Positions 1-5,737 of a stretch of 6,145 nt of DNA are shown here, piece after piece; positions within the stretch are counted from its first letter, which is position 1; each line of letters starts with the position of its first letter. This DNA comes from an uncultured Pseudomonadota bacterium (GTDB lineage Bacteria > Pseudomonadota > Gammaproteobacteria > Burkholderiales > SG8-39). The stretch spans positions 1 to 6,145 of the forward strand of contig CAITSH010000259.1 in NCBI GenBank assembly GCA_903895005.1, given 5' to 3'. The position numbers were made by a program, and so were the translations under genes. The notes beneath the pieces were generated by a model. It was not told where the DNA came from. It did no database searches and was given only the letters and a program-made list of their open reading frames with translations.

Positions 1-555
1 CGACACCTTGCCGCTGTCGAAGTATTTTTTGTTCGGCCAGATGCGCAACAGCGTGCCGGTCTCGTTTTTTGCCGTTACACCGGTGCGCTTGAGTTTTTCT
101 GCGACGACACCGTCGGCAAAGGCCATCTTGTGTATGCCGCCCTCACGGCGCACCTCGACCTCAAGGCGGGTGGCGAGCGCATTGGTCACCGATACGCCGA
201 CACCATGCAGGCCGCCAGAAAATTTGTAGGCTGCATCGGCCTCGGTCTTCGAGAATTTCGCGCCCGCGTGCAACTCGGTGAACACCAGTTGAACCGTAGG
301 GATTTTTTCCTCAGGGTGCATGCCGACCGGGATGCCTCGCCCGTTGTCTGAAACGCTGACCGAACCGTCGCGATGGCAGCTGACGTCAATGCGCGTGGCG
401 TGTCCGCCGAAGGCTTCGTCGGCCGCGTTATCGATCGCTTCCTGAATGATGTGTGTGGGATCGGTGGTGCGGGTATACATTCCCGGCAGTCGCTGCACCG
501 GCTCGATGCCACGCAGCTTGGTGACCGATGCTTCGTCGTATTTCTTTGTTGCCAT
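1..555 (-). CDS. parE: DNA topoisomerase IV subunit B, N-terminal part (partial at the left edge)
   Basis: ParE is the ATPase subunit of topoisomerase IV, which with ParC decatenates daughter chromosomes in the cytoplasm. The 185 visible codons cover most of the GHKL ATPase domain. The E-x-x-x-N motif is QEAIDN at residues 38-43 (general base E39, Mg-binding N43). The adenine-binding stretch is D70-N-G-R-G-I-P76, and the ATP-lid glycine motif is GGLHGVG at 114-120. The forms GMYTRTTDP at 25-33, HPEE at 80-83 and WPN...YFDS near the end fit ParE rather than GyrB, which has GMYIGDT and a longer segment here. The start is the ATG at 555-553, with AGGA at 563-560 only 4 nt upstream. It agrees with family N-termini that open with a short charged stretch before the GIEPVQRLPGMY block. 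The transducer, TOPRIM and C-terminal regions lie outside the window. Codon use resembles the neighbours. Subfamily assignment is confident from recalled ParE sequences, not from a search. Confidence 0.96.
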   Translation of the reverse strand, partial: MATKKYDEASVTKLRGIEPVQRLPGMYTRTTDPTHIIQEAIDNAADEAFGGHATRIDVSCHRDGSVSVSDNGRGIPVGMHPEEKIPTVQLVFTELHAGAKFSKTEADAAYKFSGGLHGVGVSVTNALATRLEVEVRREGGIHKMAFADGVVAEKLKRTGVTAKNETGTLLRIWPNKKYFDSGKVS

Positions 556-667
556 GTTGTCCTGTATTGGTTTTGGTAAGACAGATGTCGCCGGCCGGAC
601 ATTTCCAGCCCGGAACTACCAGGCTCCGGCCTCGAAAACAGCCCGAGCCCGATTCACGGAAGGCCGC

Positions 668-698
668 ATTCTACAGCCTATGAACGCCGCAGCCACAA
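668..698 (-). promoter_or_regulatory. Candidate promoter of parE
   Basis: On the minus strand a TAGAAT hexamer (668-673), a good sigma-70 -10 match, follows a TTGTGG hexamer (693-698). The 19-bp spacing is longer than optimal. The -35 lies inside the last codons of the flavoprotein gene and the -10 falls just after its stop, leaving a leader of roughly 105 nt before the parE ATG. I see no convincing rho-independent terminator in 556-677, only short GC stems such as AGGC-CGGA-GCCT, so read-through from the flavoprotein gene into parE is also possible. This is a visual match only. Confidence 0.33.
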
Positions 699-1949
699 AA
701 CCACCCCCGAGCCGGCAGCATGTCCACTTGAAAAACAAGCACTTAGCAAATACCCGCCGGTCGGCGCTTCCCAATCCAGCATTTCACCGGCACAAAATAC
801 CCCCGGAATCGACTTGAGCATCTGATTTTCATCAAATGCATCGAATTTAACCCCTCCGGCGCTACTGATGGCTTCGTCAATCGGGCGCGTCGCGCTGAGC
901 GTAAGTGGTAACGCCTTGATTATATTGGCTAGATAGTTCATATCTTGAAAGCACTCCTTGCTTGCCAGCTCACGCAACAAGCCGGCCCTTACGCCGGTAA
1001 TTCCAGTACGGCTTTGCAAGTGGCTGGAAATGGAGCGCGAACCGCGCGGATGCACAAGCGCGGCAGACAGGCGCTGGGCAGACCAGTCGGGAGCCAGGTC
1101 CAGATGGACCGTCGCGCTGCCGCTGGTCGCGATTTCATCACGCAGCGCCGCCGACAATGCATACACAAGTCCGCCCTCCACCCCGTATTCGGACACGACA
1201 AATTCGCCGCGGCGCGTATGTACCTGCCCGTCTGCGCCCGTCATCGCAACCACGACCGGCTTGACCGGTCGGCCCACATATCGCTCGCGAAAATATTCGC
1301 TCCACGCTTTGGCGACGTCAAAGCCGCTATTGGACGGCCGCAACGGAGATACCGCGATGCCGCCCCCCTCCAGTAGGGGCACCCACGCACCGTCCGACCC
1401 GAGGCGGGACCAGCTCGCCCCCCCCAGCGCAAGCACGGTCGCGTCTGCCCGCACGATGGTTTCACCAAGCGGCGTGTCGAAACGCAAGCCGCCCGTACCC
1501 TCCGCCGCGCCCGCTTCCCAGCCCAGCCAGCGATGTCGCACGTGAAAGCGCACGCCCCCCGCGCGCAGCCGGTGCAGCCAAGCCCGTAACAGCGGCGCGG
1601 CTTTCATGCTTACCGGGAACACCCGGCCTGAAGTACCGACGAACGTCTCAACACCGAGTTCGTGAACCCACGCGCGCAAAGCAGTCGGATCGAATTCCCC
1701 TAGCCATTTCCCGACTTGGGCCTGGCGATCCCCGTATCGCGTGACGAACGCTTCGGCGCTTTCCGAGTGGGTCAGGTTCATGCCGCCCTTGCCCGCCAGC
1801 AGGAATTTGCGACCAACCGACGGCATGGCGTCGTACAAGTCCACCTGCACACCATTGCGGCTCAGCACCTCCGCCGCCATCAGTCCTGCGGGTCCGCCGC
1901 CAATGACGGCCACCGTCGCGATCGCGCTGGGTGTTGCAGGCGTTTTCAC
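678..1949 (-). CDS. HI0933/PP_4765-family FAD-dependent flavoprotein
   Basis: This is a predicted FAD-binding oxidoreductase of the uncharacterised HI0933-like group (TIGR03862-like, PP_4765 type), probably soluble and cytoplasmic. Its substrate is unknown. With the chosen start it is 423 residues. The N-terminal Rossmann dinucleotide motif is GGGPAG at 17-22, with acid D40 soon after strand 2. The family hallmark GRKFLLAGKGGMNLTHS occupies 46-62, and the second FAD-contact region GVFCAGEMLDWEAPTGGYLL is at 383-402. The length is close to family members. I chose the GTG at 1949-1947 because GGAG (1962-1959) lies 9 nt upstream and only about a dozen residues precede the GGGPAG motif. A longer frame from a TTG at 2030 would translate through a terminator-like hairpin and has no family support. 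The stop is TAG at 680-678. Upstream is the Bug gene (stop at 2046), downstream parE. The family is well recognised; its biochemical role is not known to me. Confidence 0.92.
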   Translation of the reverse strand: MKTPATPSAIATVAVIGGGPAGLMAAEVLSRNGVQVDLYDAMPSVGRKFLLAGKGGMNLTHSESAEAFVTRYGDRQAQVGKWLGEFDPTALRAWVHELGVETFVGTSGRVFPVSMKAAPLLRAWLHRLRAGGVRFHVRHRWLGWEAGAAEGTGGLRFDTPLGETIVRADATVLALGGASWSRLGSDGAWVPLLEGGGIAVSPLRPSNSGFDVAKAWSEYFRERYVGRPVKPVVVAMTGADGQVHTRRGEFVVSEYGVEGGLVYALSAALRDEIATSGSATVHLDLAPDWSAQRLSAALVHPRGSRSISSHLQSRTGITGVRAGLLRELASKECFQDMNYLANIIKALPLTLSATRPIDEAISSAGGVKFDAFDENQMLKSIPGVFCAGEMLDWEAPTGGYLLSACFSSGHAAGSGVVLWLRRS

Positions 1950-1966
1950 GTGCTTTTGCTCCGTTG

Positions 1967-2004
1967 AAATGAAAATCGGCACGTCTGCGTGCCGATTTTC
2001 ATTT
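1967..2004 (-). terminator. Perfect 17-bp hairpin, probable terminator of the Bug-protein gene
   Basis: Positions 1967-1983 are exactly complementary to 1988-2004 around the four-base loop 1984-1987. On the minus strand the GC-rich core CGGCACG/CGTGCCG is followed by ATTTTCATTT and preceded by the matching A-rich arm. This is the form of a rho-independent terminator that could work in either direction. It begins 41 nt after the Bug gene stop. It ends only 4 nt before the ribosome-binding site of the flavoprotein gene, so it also sits where a translational or transcriptional attenuator would. The symmetry is seen directly; the function is inferred. Confidence 0.75.
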
Positions 2005-2030
2005 ACGCACGGGCATGATGCCCGCGTCAA
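2000..2030 (-). promoter_or_regulatory. Palindrome with flanking promoter-like hexamers upstream of the flavoprotein gene
   Basis: The 15-bp interrupted palindrome CGGGCAT-g-ATGCCCG lies at 2010-2024. On the minus strand it is directly preceded by TTGACG (2030-2025), a 5 of 6 match to the sigma-70 -35 box. A weak -10, TAAATG (2005-2000), follows after 19 bp, inside the upstream arm of the terminator hairpin. A dyad filling a 19-bp spacer resembles MerR-type promoters, but the poor -10 means chance is a real alternative. Transcription starting about 7 nt beyond the -10 would make an RNA lacking the first hairpin arm. Confidence 0.3.
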
Positions 2031-2045
2031 AGATCAATTGGCCGG

Positions 2046-3023
2046 TCAGTTGACCTTGATGTTGGCTTCCTTGATCAACTTGCCGTACTTGGCCATTTCG
2101 GACTTGACGAAAGTACCCAGTTGCTCCGGCGTACCCGACACCGCCTCAACGCCCAGATCCGCGAACTTTTTCTTCAGGTCTGCATCCTGCATGACCTTCA
2201 TCAAATCAGCGTGAAACTTGTCGAGGATGGGCTTCGGGGTACCTGCGGGCATGAAGATACCCCACCAGTTGACCCCGACCAGTCCGGGAACCGATTCGGC
2301 ACAAGGCGGCAGCTCAGGCAGGATCGAATACCGCTCTGCGCCGGTAACGCATAGCGCGCGAATCCGACCCGACTTGATGAAGGCCATCGCCGGCAGGGAG
2401 TCCGAAAAAATGTACTGGATATGGCCGGCAACCAGATCCTGGACACCGAGGATACCGCCCTTGTAGGGCACTTCCACCGCAGACACCTTGGTAATGATCT
2501 TGAACATTTCCCCGGCAAGGTGCGAAAGGCTGCCCGGACCACTGGTGCCATAGTTGAGCTTGTTGGCATCCGCCCTCGCAAGCGCGGCGAGTTCGGCCGC
2601 CGACTTGACGTTGACGCTTGGGTTTATGACCAGAACATTGGGGCCGGTCGCCACCAGCGAAATCGGCACAAAGTCTTTCTCCATGTCGTAGGGGACTTTA
2701 GAGAGCAGCGGATTCACCGCCGCCGGTCCGATATTACCAACCACGAAGCTGTAACCATCGGGGGCCTGGCGCGCGGCGAACTCCATCCCGATGGAACCGG
2801 CGGCGCCCGGTTTGCTCTCGACGATCACCTGCTGGCCCCACAGTTCGGAAAGTTTTTGCCCGACGATGCGCGACATCAGATCCGAACTACCGCCTGGCGG
2901 ATAGGTCACGATCAATTTCACCGGTTTGGTCGGGTAGGTTTGCGCCGCAAGCTGCCCGGACGCAACCAGCATCGCCGCAGCGGCGACAAAGCGCGCCAGC
3001 TGACCAAGTTTGCCAATCTTCAT
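2046..3023 (-). CDS. Bug/TctC-family periplasmic solute-binding protein
   Basis: This is the extracytoplasmic receptor of a tripartite tricarboxylate transporter (TTT) type system. It captures a small ligand, usually a carboxylate, in the periplasm. The 325-residue length is typical. A Sec signal peptide is visible: K2/K5 and R11, a hydrophobic run at about 12-22, and probable cleavage after LAA (25-27). The mature protein shows family landmarks in order: PPGGSSD at 42-48, KPGAAGSIG at 71-79, APDGY at 87-91, YDMEKDFVPI at 112-121, YGTSGPGSLSHL at 158-169 and VPYKGG at 185-190. The ATG at 3023-3021 was chosen because GGAG stands 7 nt upstream and the signal peptide starts properly there. A frame five codons longer has no such support. 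No TctA or TctB membrane gene is adjacent, so it is an orphan receptor, common in Burkholderiales. The ligand cannot be read from sequence. A hairpin terminator follows the gene. Confidence 0.95.
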   Translation of the reverse strand: MKIGKLGQLARFVAAAAMLVASGQLAAQTYPTKPVKLIVTYPPGGSSDLMSRIVGQKLSELWGQQVIVESKPGAAGSIGMEFAARQAPDGYSFVVGNIGPAAVNPLLSKVPYDMEKDFVPISLVATGPNVLVINPSVNVKSAAELAALARADANKLNYGTSGPGSLSHLAGEMFKIITKVSAVEVPYKGGILGVQDLVAGHIQYIFSDSLPAMAFIKSGRIRALCVTGAERYSILPELPPCAESVPGLVGVNWWGIFMPAGTPKPILDKFHADLMKVMQDADLKKKFADLGVEAVSGTPEQLGTFVKSEMAKYGKLIKEANIKVN

Positions 3024-3331
3024 CGTGGATCTCCTCAATGTTGGTGTGTCGCATATCCGGCGCCGGCGTCAAACCGGGCGAAATGTCGAACTTGCGGGTC
3101 GGCTTCTTTTTGTAATGGCTAGCCGCGTACCCGATAGTGCGGATTTTACCCGAACAGGCACGCCCAGCCATGCCATTGTGCTATTTCGCTTCACCACCAC
3201 GATGATTTACAAACCCGCTCCGGTGACCGCCGCGTCGCTGTGGTAAGGTCGGGCGCGCCCCAGACAGCTGCCTGTTAAGCTGAACGGAAGTCAAAGCCAT
3301 CTTCAGCACTCCAGCAAGAGAGTTTTCGAGT
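3024..3331. other. Divergent intergenic region between the Bug gene and ylqF
   Basis: These 308 bases separate two divergent genes and should hold both promoters. I see no coding region with support. A 14-codon plus-strand reading frame at 3201-3245 lacks a ribosome-binding site. Two 10-bp palindromes stand out, CCGGCGCCGG at 3057-3066 and GGGCGCGCCC at 3251-3260; both are GC-only and could be chance in this composition. No RNA gene or riboswitch fold was recognised. No convincing plus-strand promoter could be picked. TAAGGT at 3244-3249 with GTGACC upstream is a weak candidate with only a 15-bp spacer. A purine-rich GAGAG at 3318-3322 is the likely but weak ribosome-binding site of ylqF. Confidence 0.6.
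3143..3148 (-). promoter_or_regulatory. Candidate -10 element for the Bug-protein gene
   Basis: The minus strand reads GGG-TAAAAT-CCGC here, a 5 of 6 match to the sigma-70 -10 box. At 16-18 bp spacing the -35 region (for example TGGCTG) is poor, so the element may need an activator or may be chance. If used, the leader before the start codon at 3023 would be about 113 nt. Confidence 0.3.
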
Positions 3332-4276
3332 ATGTCAATCAACTGGTTCCCGGGTCACATGGTCAAGGCCGTCGACAAGGCCAAGAAGGCCCTCGCAGAC
3401 CACGACCTCGTCATCGAGGTACTCGACGCGCGCTGCCCGATGGCCAGCTCCAACCCGGTCATCCAGACCATGCGTGAACACCGCCAGCGCCCCTGCCTGC
3501 GCGTTCTCAACAAGGCCGACGCCGCCGACCTCGCTGTAACGCGCGAATGGCTGGATTTTTACAACGCACAAAAAAATACCCGCGCCATCGCCATTTCCTG
3601 CAAAAAACCCGGCGATGCGGCAAAGGTACTCATCGAGGCGCAGGCACTGGCGCCCCACCGGACCGGCAAGCTCAAGGCCTTGCGTATGATGATCATGGGC
3701 GTACCCAACGTGGGCAAGTCGACCCTGATCAACGCCTTGATGAGAAAGCGCACGGCAAAGGTAGGCGACGAACCGGCCGTGACGAAATTGCTGCATCGCT
3801 ATGACCTGTCGAGCACGGCATGGCTCACCGACACACCGGGCCTGATGTGGCCGCGCATAAAGCACGAGAGCGATGGCCTGATGCTGGCGGCGAGCAACAT
3901 GGTGGGTACCGGCGCCTACATCGATTCGGAAGTTGCGCTGTTCCTCGCCGACCTTCTGCTGCTGCGCTATCCGCAGGCGCTGTCCGAGCGCTACGGTTTC
4001 CCGTCGGATGTGAATACAACAGACAGCAGCGCGCGAGACGGTGTCGCGTTGATCGAGGCCATAGCGAGAAAACGCGGCTACCTCCTGAAAGGAGTGGGTC
4101 CGGACTTTGAGAAGGCGGCGTTGGCCCTGCTGGCCGATTACCGCAGCGGCGCACTGGGACGTATCAGCCTCGAAACACCTGATTCCCGCGGCACGATGAT
4201 CGCGGTGTCCGTGGCTGCCGACGCGGCAAAAGCGGCGGCGGCAAAGGCCGCCCCATCAAAGAACCAGAAAGGCTAG
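3332..4276 (+). CDS. ylqF: YlqF/RbgA-type circularly permuted ribosome-assembly GTPase
   Basis: YlqF (RbgA) binds the immature large ribosomal subunit and uses GTP hydrolysis in late 50S assembly; the role is best known in Bacillus. This 314-residue protein shows the permuted GTPase order G4-G5-G1-G2-G3. The G4 motif is NKAD at 60-63, G5-like SCK at 89-91, the P-loop GVPNVGKST at 123-131, G2 threonine T151 in PAVTK, and G3 DTPG at 167-170. The N-terminus SINWFPGHMVKA (2-13) is the family signature, which fixes the ATG at 3332 despite a weak GAGAG ribosome-binding site 9 nt upstream. The C-terminal helical domain is followed by a short tail of alanines and lysines (about 294-314), probably disordered and RNA-contacting. 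The gene is transcribed alone, divergent from the Bug gene and convergent with the SAF-domain dehydrogenase, with a 21-bp gap at the 3' end. Assignment is firm; the exact role in this lineage is inferred. Confidence 0.95.
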   Translation: MSINWFPGHMVKAVDKAKKALADHDLVIEVLDARCPMASSNPVIQTMREHRQRPCLRVLNKADAADLAVTREWLDFYNAQKNTRAIAISCKKPGDAAKVLIEAQALAPHRTGKLKALRMMIMGVPNVGKSTLINALMRKRTAKVGDEPAVTKLLHRYDLSSTAWLTDTPGLMWPRIKHESDGLMLAASNMVGTGAYIDSEVALFLADLLLLRYPQALSERYGFPSDVNTTDSSARDGVALIEAIARKRGYLLKGVGPDFEKAALALLADYRSGALGRISLETPDSRGTMIAVSVAADAAKAAAAKAAPSKNQKG

Positions 4277-4297
4277 AGCCCTTCGCGAAACCGCGCC

Positions 4298-5662
4298 TCA
4301 GGCGGCGCGCACCACGCCGAGTTCATTCGCAAATAAGGCCTCCATGTCGCGGCGCACCTTGTAGGCCGGCAGCGTTTCATCCATGGCGACATCGGCCCAG
4401 GTCAGAGACTGCCCTTGTTTGACGGGGCGCAGCAATTTGACCTCATGCGCCAGTCCCAGCGGCAGGCCGCCGCAGGCGATGGATTTGCGCGACTGGAACA
4501 GCTTGCCGTGCACGGTGTACCCGCCCTCGCCATCAAGCATTTCGCCAGCCATGAGATCACGCTTGGCGGTGGCGACAACATCGGCGTTAAAGCAGGTCGC
4601 GGCACCGGTGGATTCTCCGCGCAGCCCGACCGACGCCACCGAGATGCCCACTTCCAGGCCGATAAGGTGCCAGCGTTTATAGAGGCAGGCATACCGGCCC
4701 GAGGGGTCGGTGCGCACCATGTATTCCTTGAAGCAGTTGCGGATGTACTCGGTGTCCCCCTCGAATACAACGAAGACGCCAAAACGGATGTCATACGGGA
4801 TCACCCGTCCGTCTTTTTCCAGCGACGAGATGACTTCGACCTGGCCTTTCTGGTGCAACACGCCGCCCTCGCTGATCGGCCTGCAGACAAACGGAATGTC
4901 ATCGACCGATGCAGCCGGGTAAGTAAGCCCGTCGGGCGGCGCGACCAGACCCGTGGCATTGCATACCGCGGTGCTTTCAATCGCCGGCTTGGAACCGTCG
5001 AGAAAGGAATTGAACATTTTCGGATTGAGGCCGCCGGTCTTGGCGACCTCCGGGGTGAGTCCGTAATGACCCCAGACCGTTTCCGGTGTCGACTGCGCGA
5101 AATGCGGCAGCCACTTGTGGCCGCGACCCGCTGCAACAACAGGGAACCCCGCCGCGCGCGCCCAATCGACGAGCTCGCAAATTAACGCCGGCTGGTCACC
5201 ATAGGCAAGGCTGTAAACCACACCTGCGGATGCCGCCTTTCGTGCCAGTAGCGGGCCGCAGAATGCATCCGCCTCGACGGTGACGTTGACCACGTGCTTG
5301 CCATTGGCGAAGGCGAACAGGCAATGCTCAACAGCGGCGATCGGATTACCGGTGCATTCGACAATGATGTCCACTCCGGGATGACGCACCAGCGCCTGCC
5401 AATCATCCCCCAAGTGGGTGTTGCCCCTGGACAAGGCATCATCGAGAGAACTCGCCGACCATTGCGCCGGCTTCCAGCCAACGCGCTCAAGGTTTGTTTG
5501 GGCAGCCGCGGGCATCAGGTCGGCTATACCCACCAGATGCAGTCCCGGCGTCTTGGGCACCTGCGCCAGGTACATGGCACCGAATTTTCCCGCGCCGATC
5601 AATCCGACGCGCAGCGGTTTGCCTTGTGCGGCGCGTTGTTGCAGCTTGCTGTAAAGATTCAT
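4298..5662 (-). CDS. NAD(P)-dependent dehydrogenase with C-terminal SAF domain (COG4091-like)
   Basis: This 454-residue protein resembles the group annotated as predicted homoserine dehydrogenases with a C-terminal SAF domain. Its physiological substrate is not clear. The N-terminal Rossmann fold begins with VGLIGAGKFG (19-28, glycine motif 23-28). Acid D48 at the end of strand 2 favours NAD over NADP. VECTGNP at 101-107 and HVVNVTVEAD at 123-132 match the dehydrogenase core. A conserved block around KRWHLIGLE precedes the SAF region, which spans about 364-433 and ends with DVAMDE. SAF domains also occur in sialic acid synthase and altronate dehydratase. The ATG at 5662-5660 has GAGG 7 nt upstream. 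The PhyH oxygenase gene lies 75 bp upstream on the same strand, so the two may be co-transcribed. True homoserine dehydrogenase function in threonine synthesis is unlikely, since that enzyme has a different C-terminal half, often with an ACT domain. The family call is good; the reaction is unknown. Confidence 0.88.
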   Translation of the reverse strand: MNLYSKLQQRAAQGKPLRVGLIGAGKFGAMYLAQVPKTPGLHLVGIADLMPAAAQTNLERVGWKPAQWSASSLDDALSRGNTHLGDDWQALVRHPGVDIIVECTGNPIAAVEHCLFAFANGKHVVNVTVEADAFCGPLLARKAASAGVVYSLAYGDQPALICELVDWARAAGFPVVAAGRGHKWLPHFAQSTPETVWGHYGLTPEVAKTGGLNPKMFNSFLDGSKPAIESTAVCNATGLVAPPDGLTYPAASVDDIPFVCRPISEGGVLHQKGQVEVISSLEKDGRVIPYDIRFGVFVVFEGDTEYIRNCFKEYMVRTDPSGRYACLYKRWHLIGLEVGISVASVGLRGESTGAATCFNADVVATAKRDLMAGEMLDGEGGYTVHGKLFQSRKSIACGGLPLGLAHEVKLLRPVKQGQSLTWADVAMDETLPAYKVRRDMEALFANELGVVRAA

Positions 5663-5693
5663 TTTGACACCTCGATGCGTTGCAGCACCACCC

Positions 5694-5720
5694 GGAAACC
5701 CTCACCAGGCGGGGGTTTCC
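5694..5720 (-). other. Intercistronic 8-bp hairpin between the oxygenase and dehydrogenase genes
   Basis: GGAAACCC (5694-5701) and GGGTTTCC (5713-5720) are perfect inverted repeats around an 11-base loop, on the transcript between the two same-strand genes. No U-run follows on the minus strand, so it is not a standard terminator. It could be an mRNA-processing or stabilising hairpin, a partial attenuator, or an operator. The repeat is seen directly; the role is unknown. Confidence 0.4.
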
Positions 5721-5737
5721 AGCCTATTGGTTGAATT

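Noticed and set aside
186..602. A 138-codon minus-strand frame overlapping the start of parE
   Set aside because: It is out of frame with parE on the same strand, Ser/Arg/Pro-rich, and without a motif; parE is clearly the real gene here.
2421..3122. A 233-codon open frame on the plus strand opposite the Bug gene
   Set aside because: The translation is rich in Arg, His and Gly with no family motif, and it is fully antisense to a well-supported gene; it looks like a shadow frame.
3201..3245. A 14-codon small frame upstream of ylqF, a possible leader peptide
   Set aside because: There is no ribosome-binding site before its ATG, no run of regulatory codons and no attenuator hairpin after it.
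3335..3865. A 176-codon minus-strand frame opposite ylqF
   Set aside because: It mirrors the codon structure of ylqF, whose GTPase motifs are unambiguous, and shows no motif of its own.
4277..4297. A possible bidirectional terminator between the convergent ylqF and dehydrogenase genes
   Set aside because: The only stem I can draw is about four base pairs (CGCC-TCA-GGCG), overlaps the dehydrogenase stop and lacks a T-tract.
4415..5185. A 256-codon open frame on the plus strand opposite the SAF-domain dehydrogenase
   Set aside because: It is antisense to a gene with clear family motifs, has no recognisable domain and no ribosome-binding site, and GC-rich third positions commonly keep such opposite frames open.
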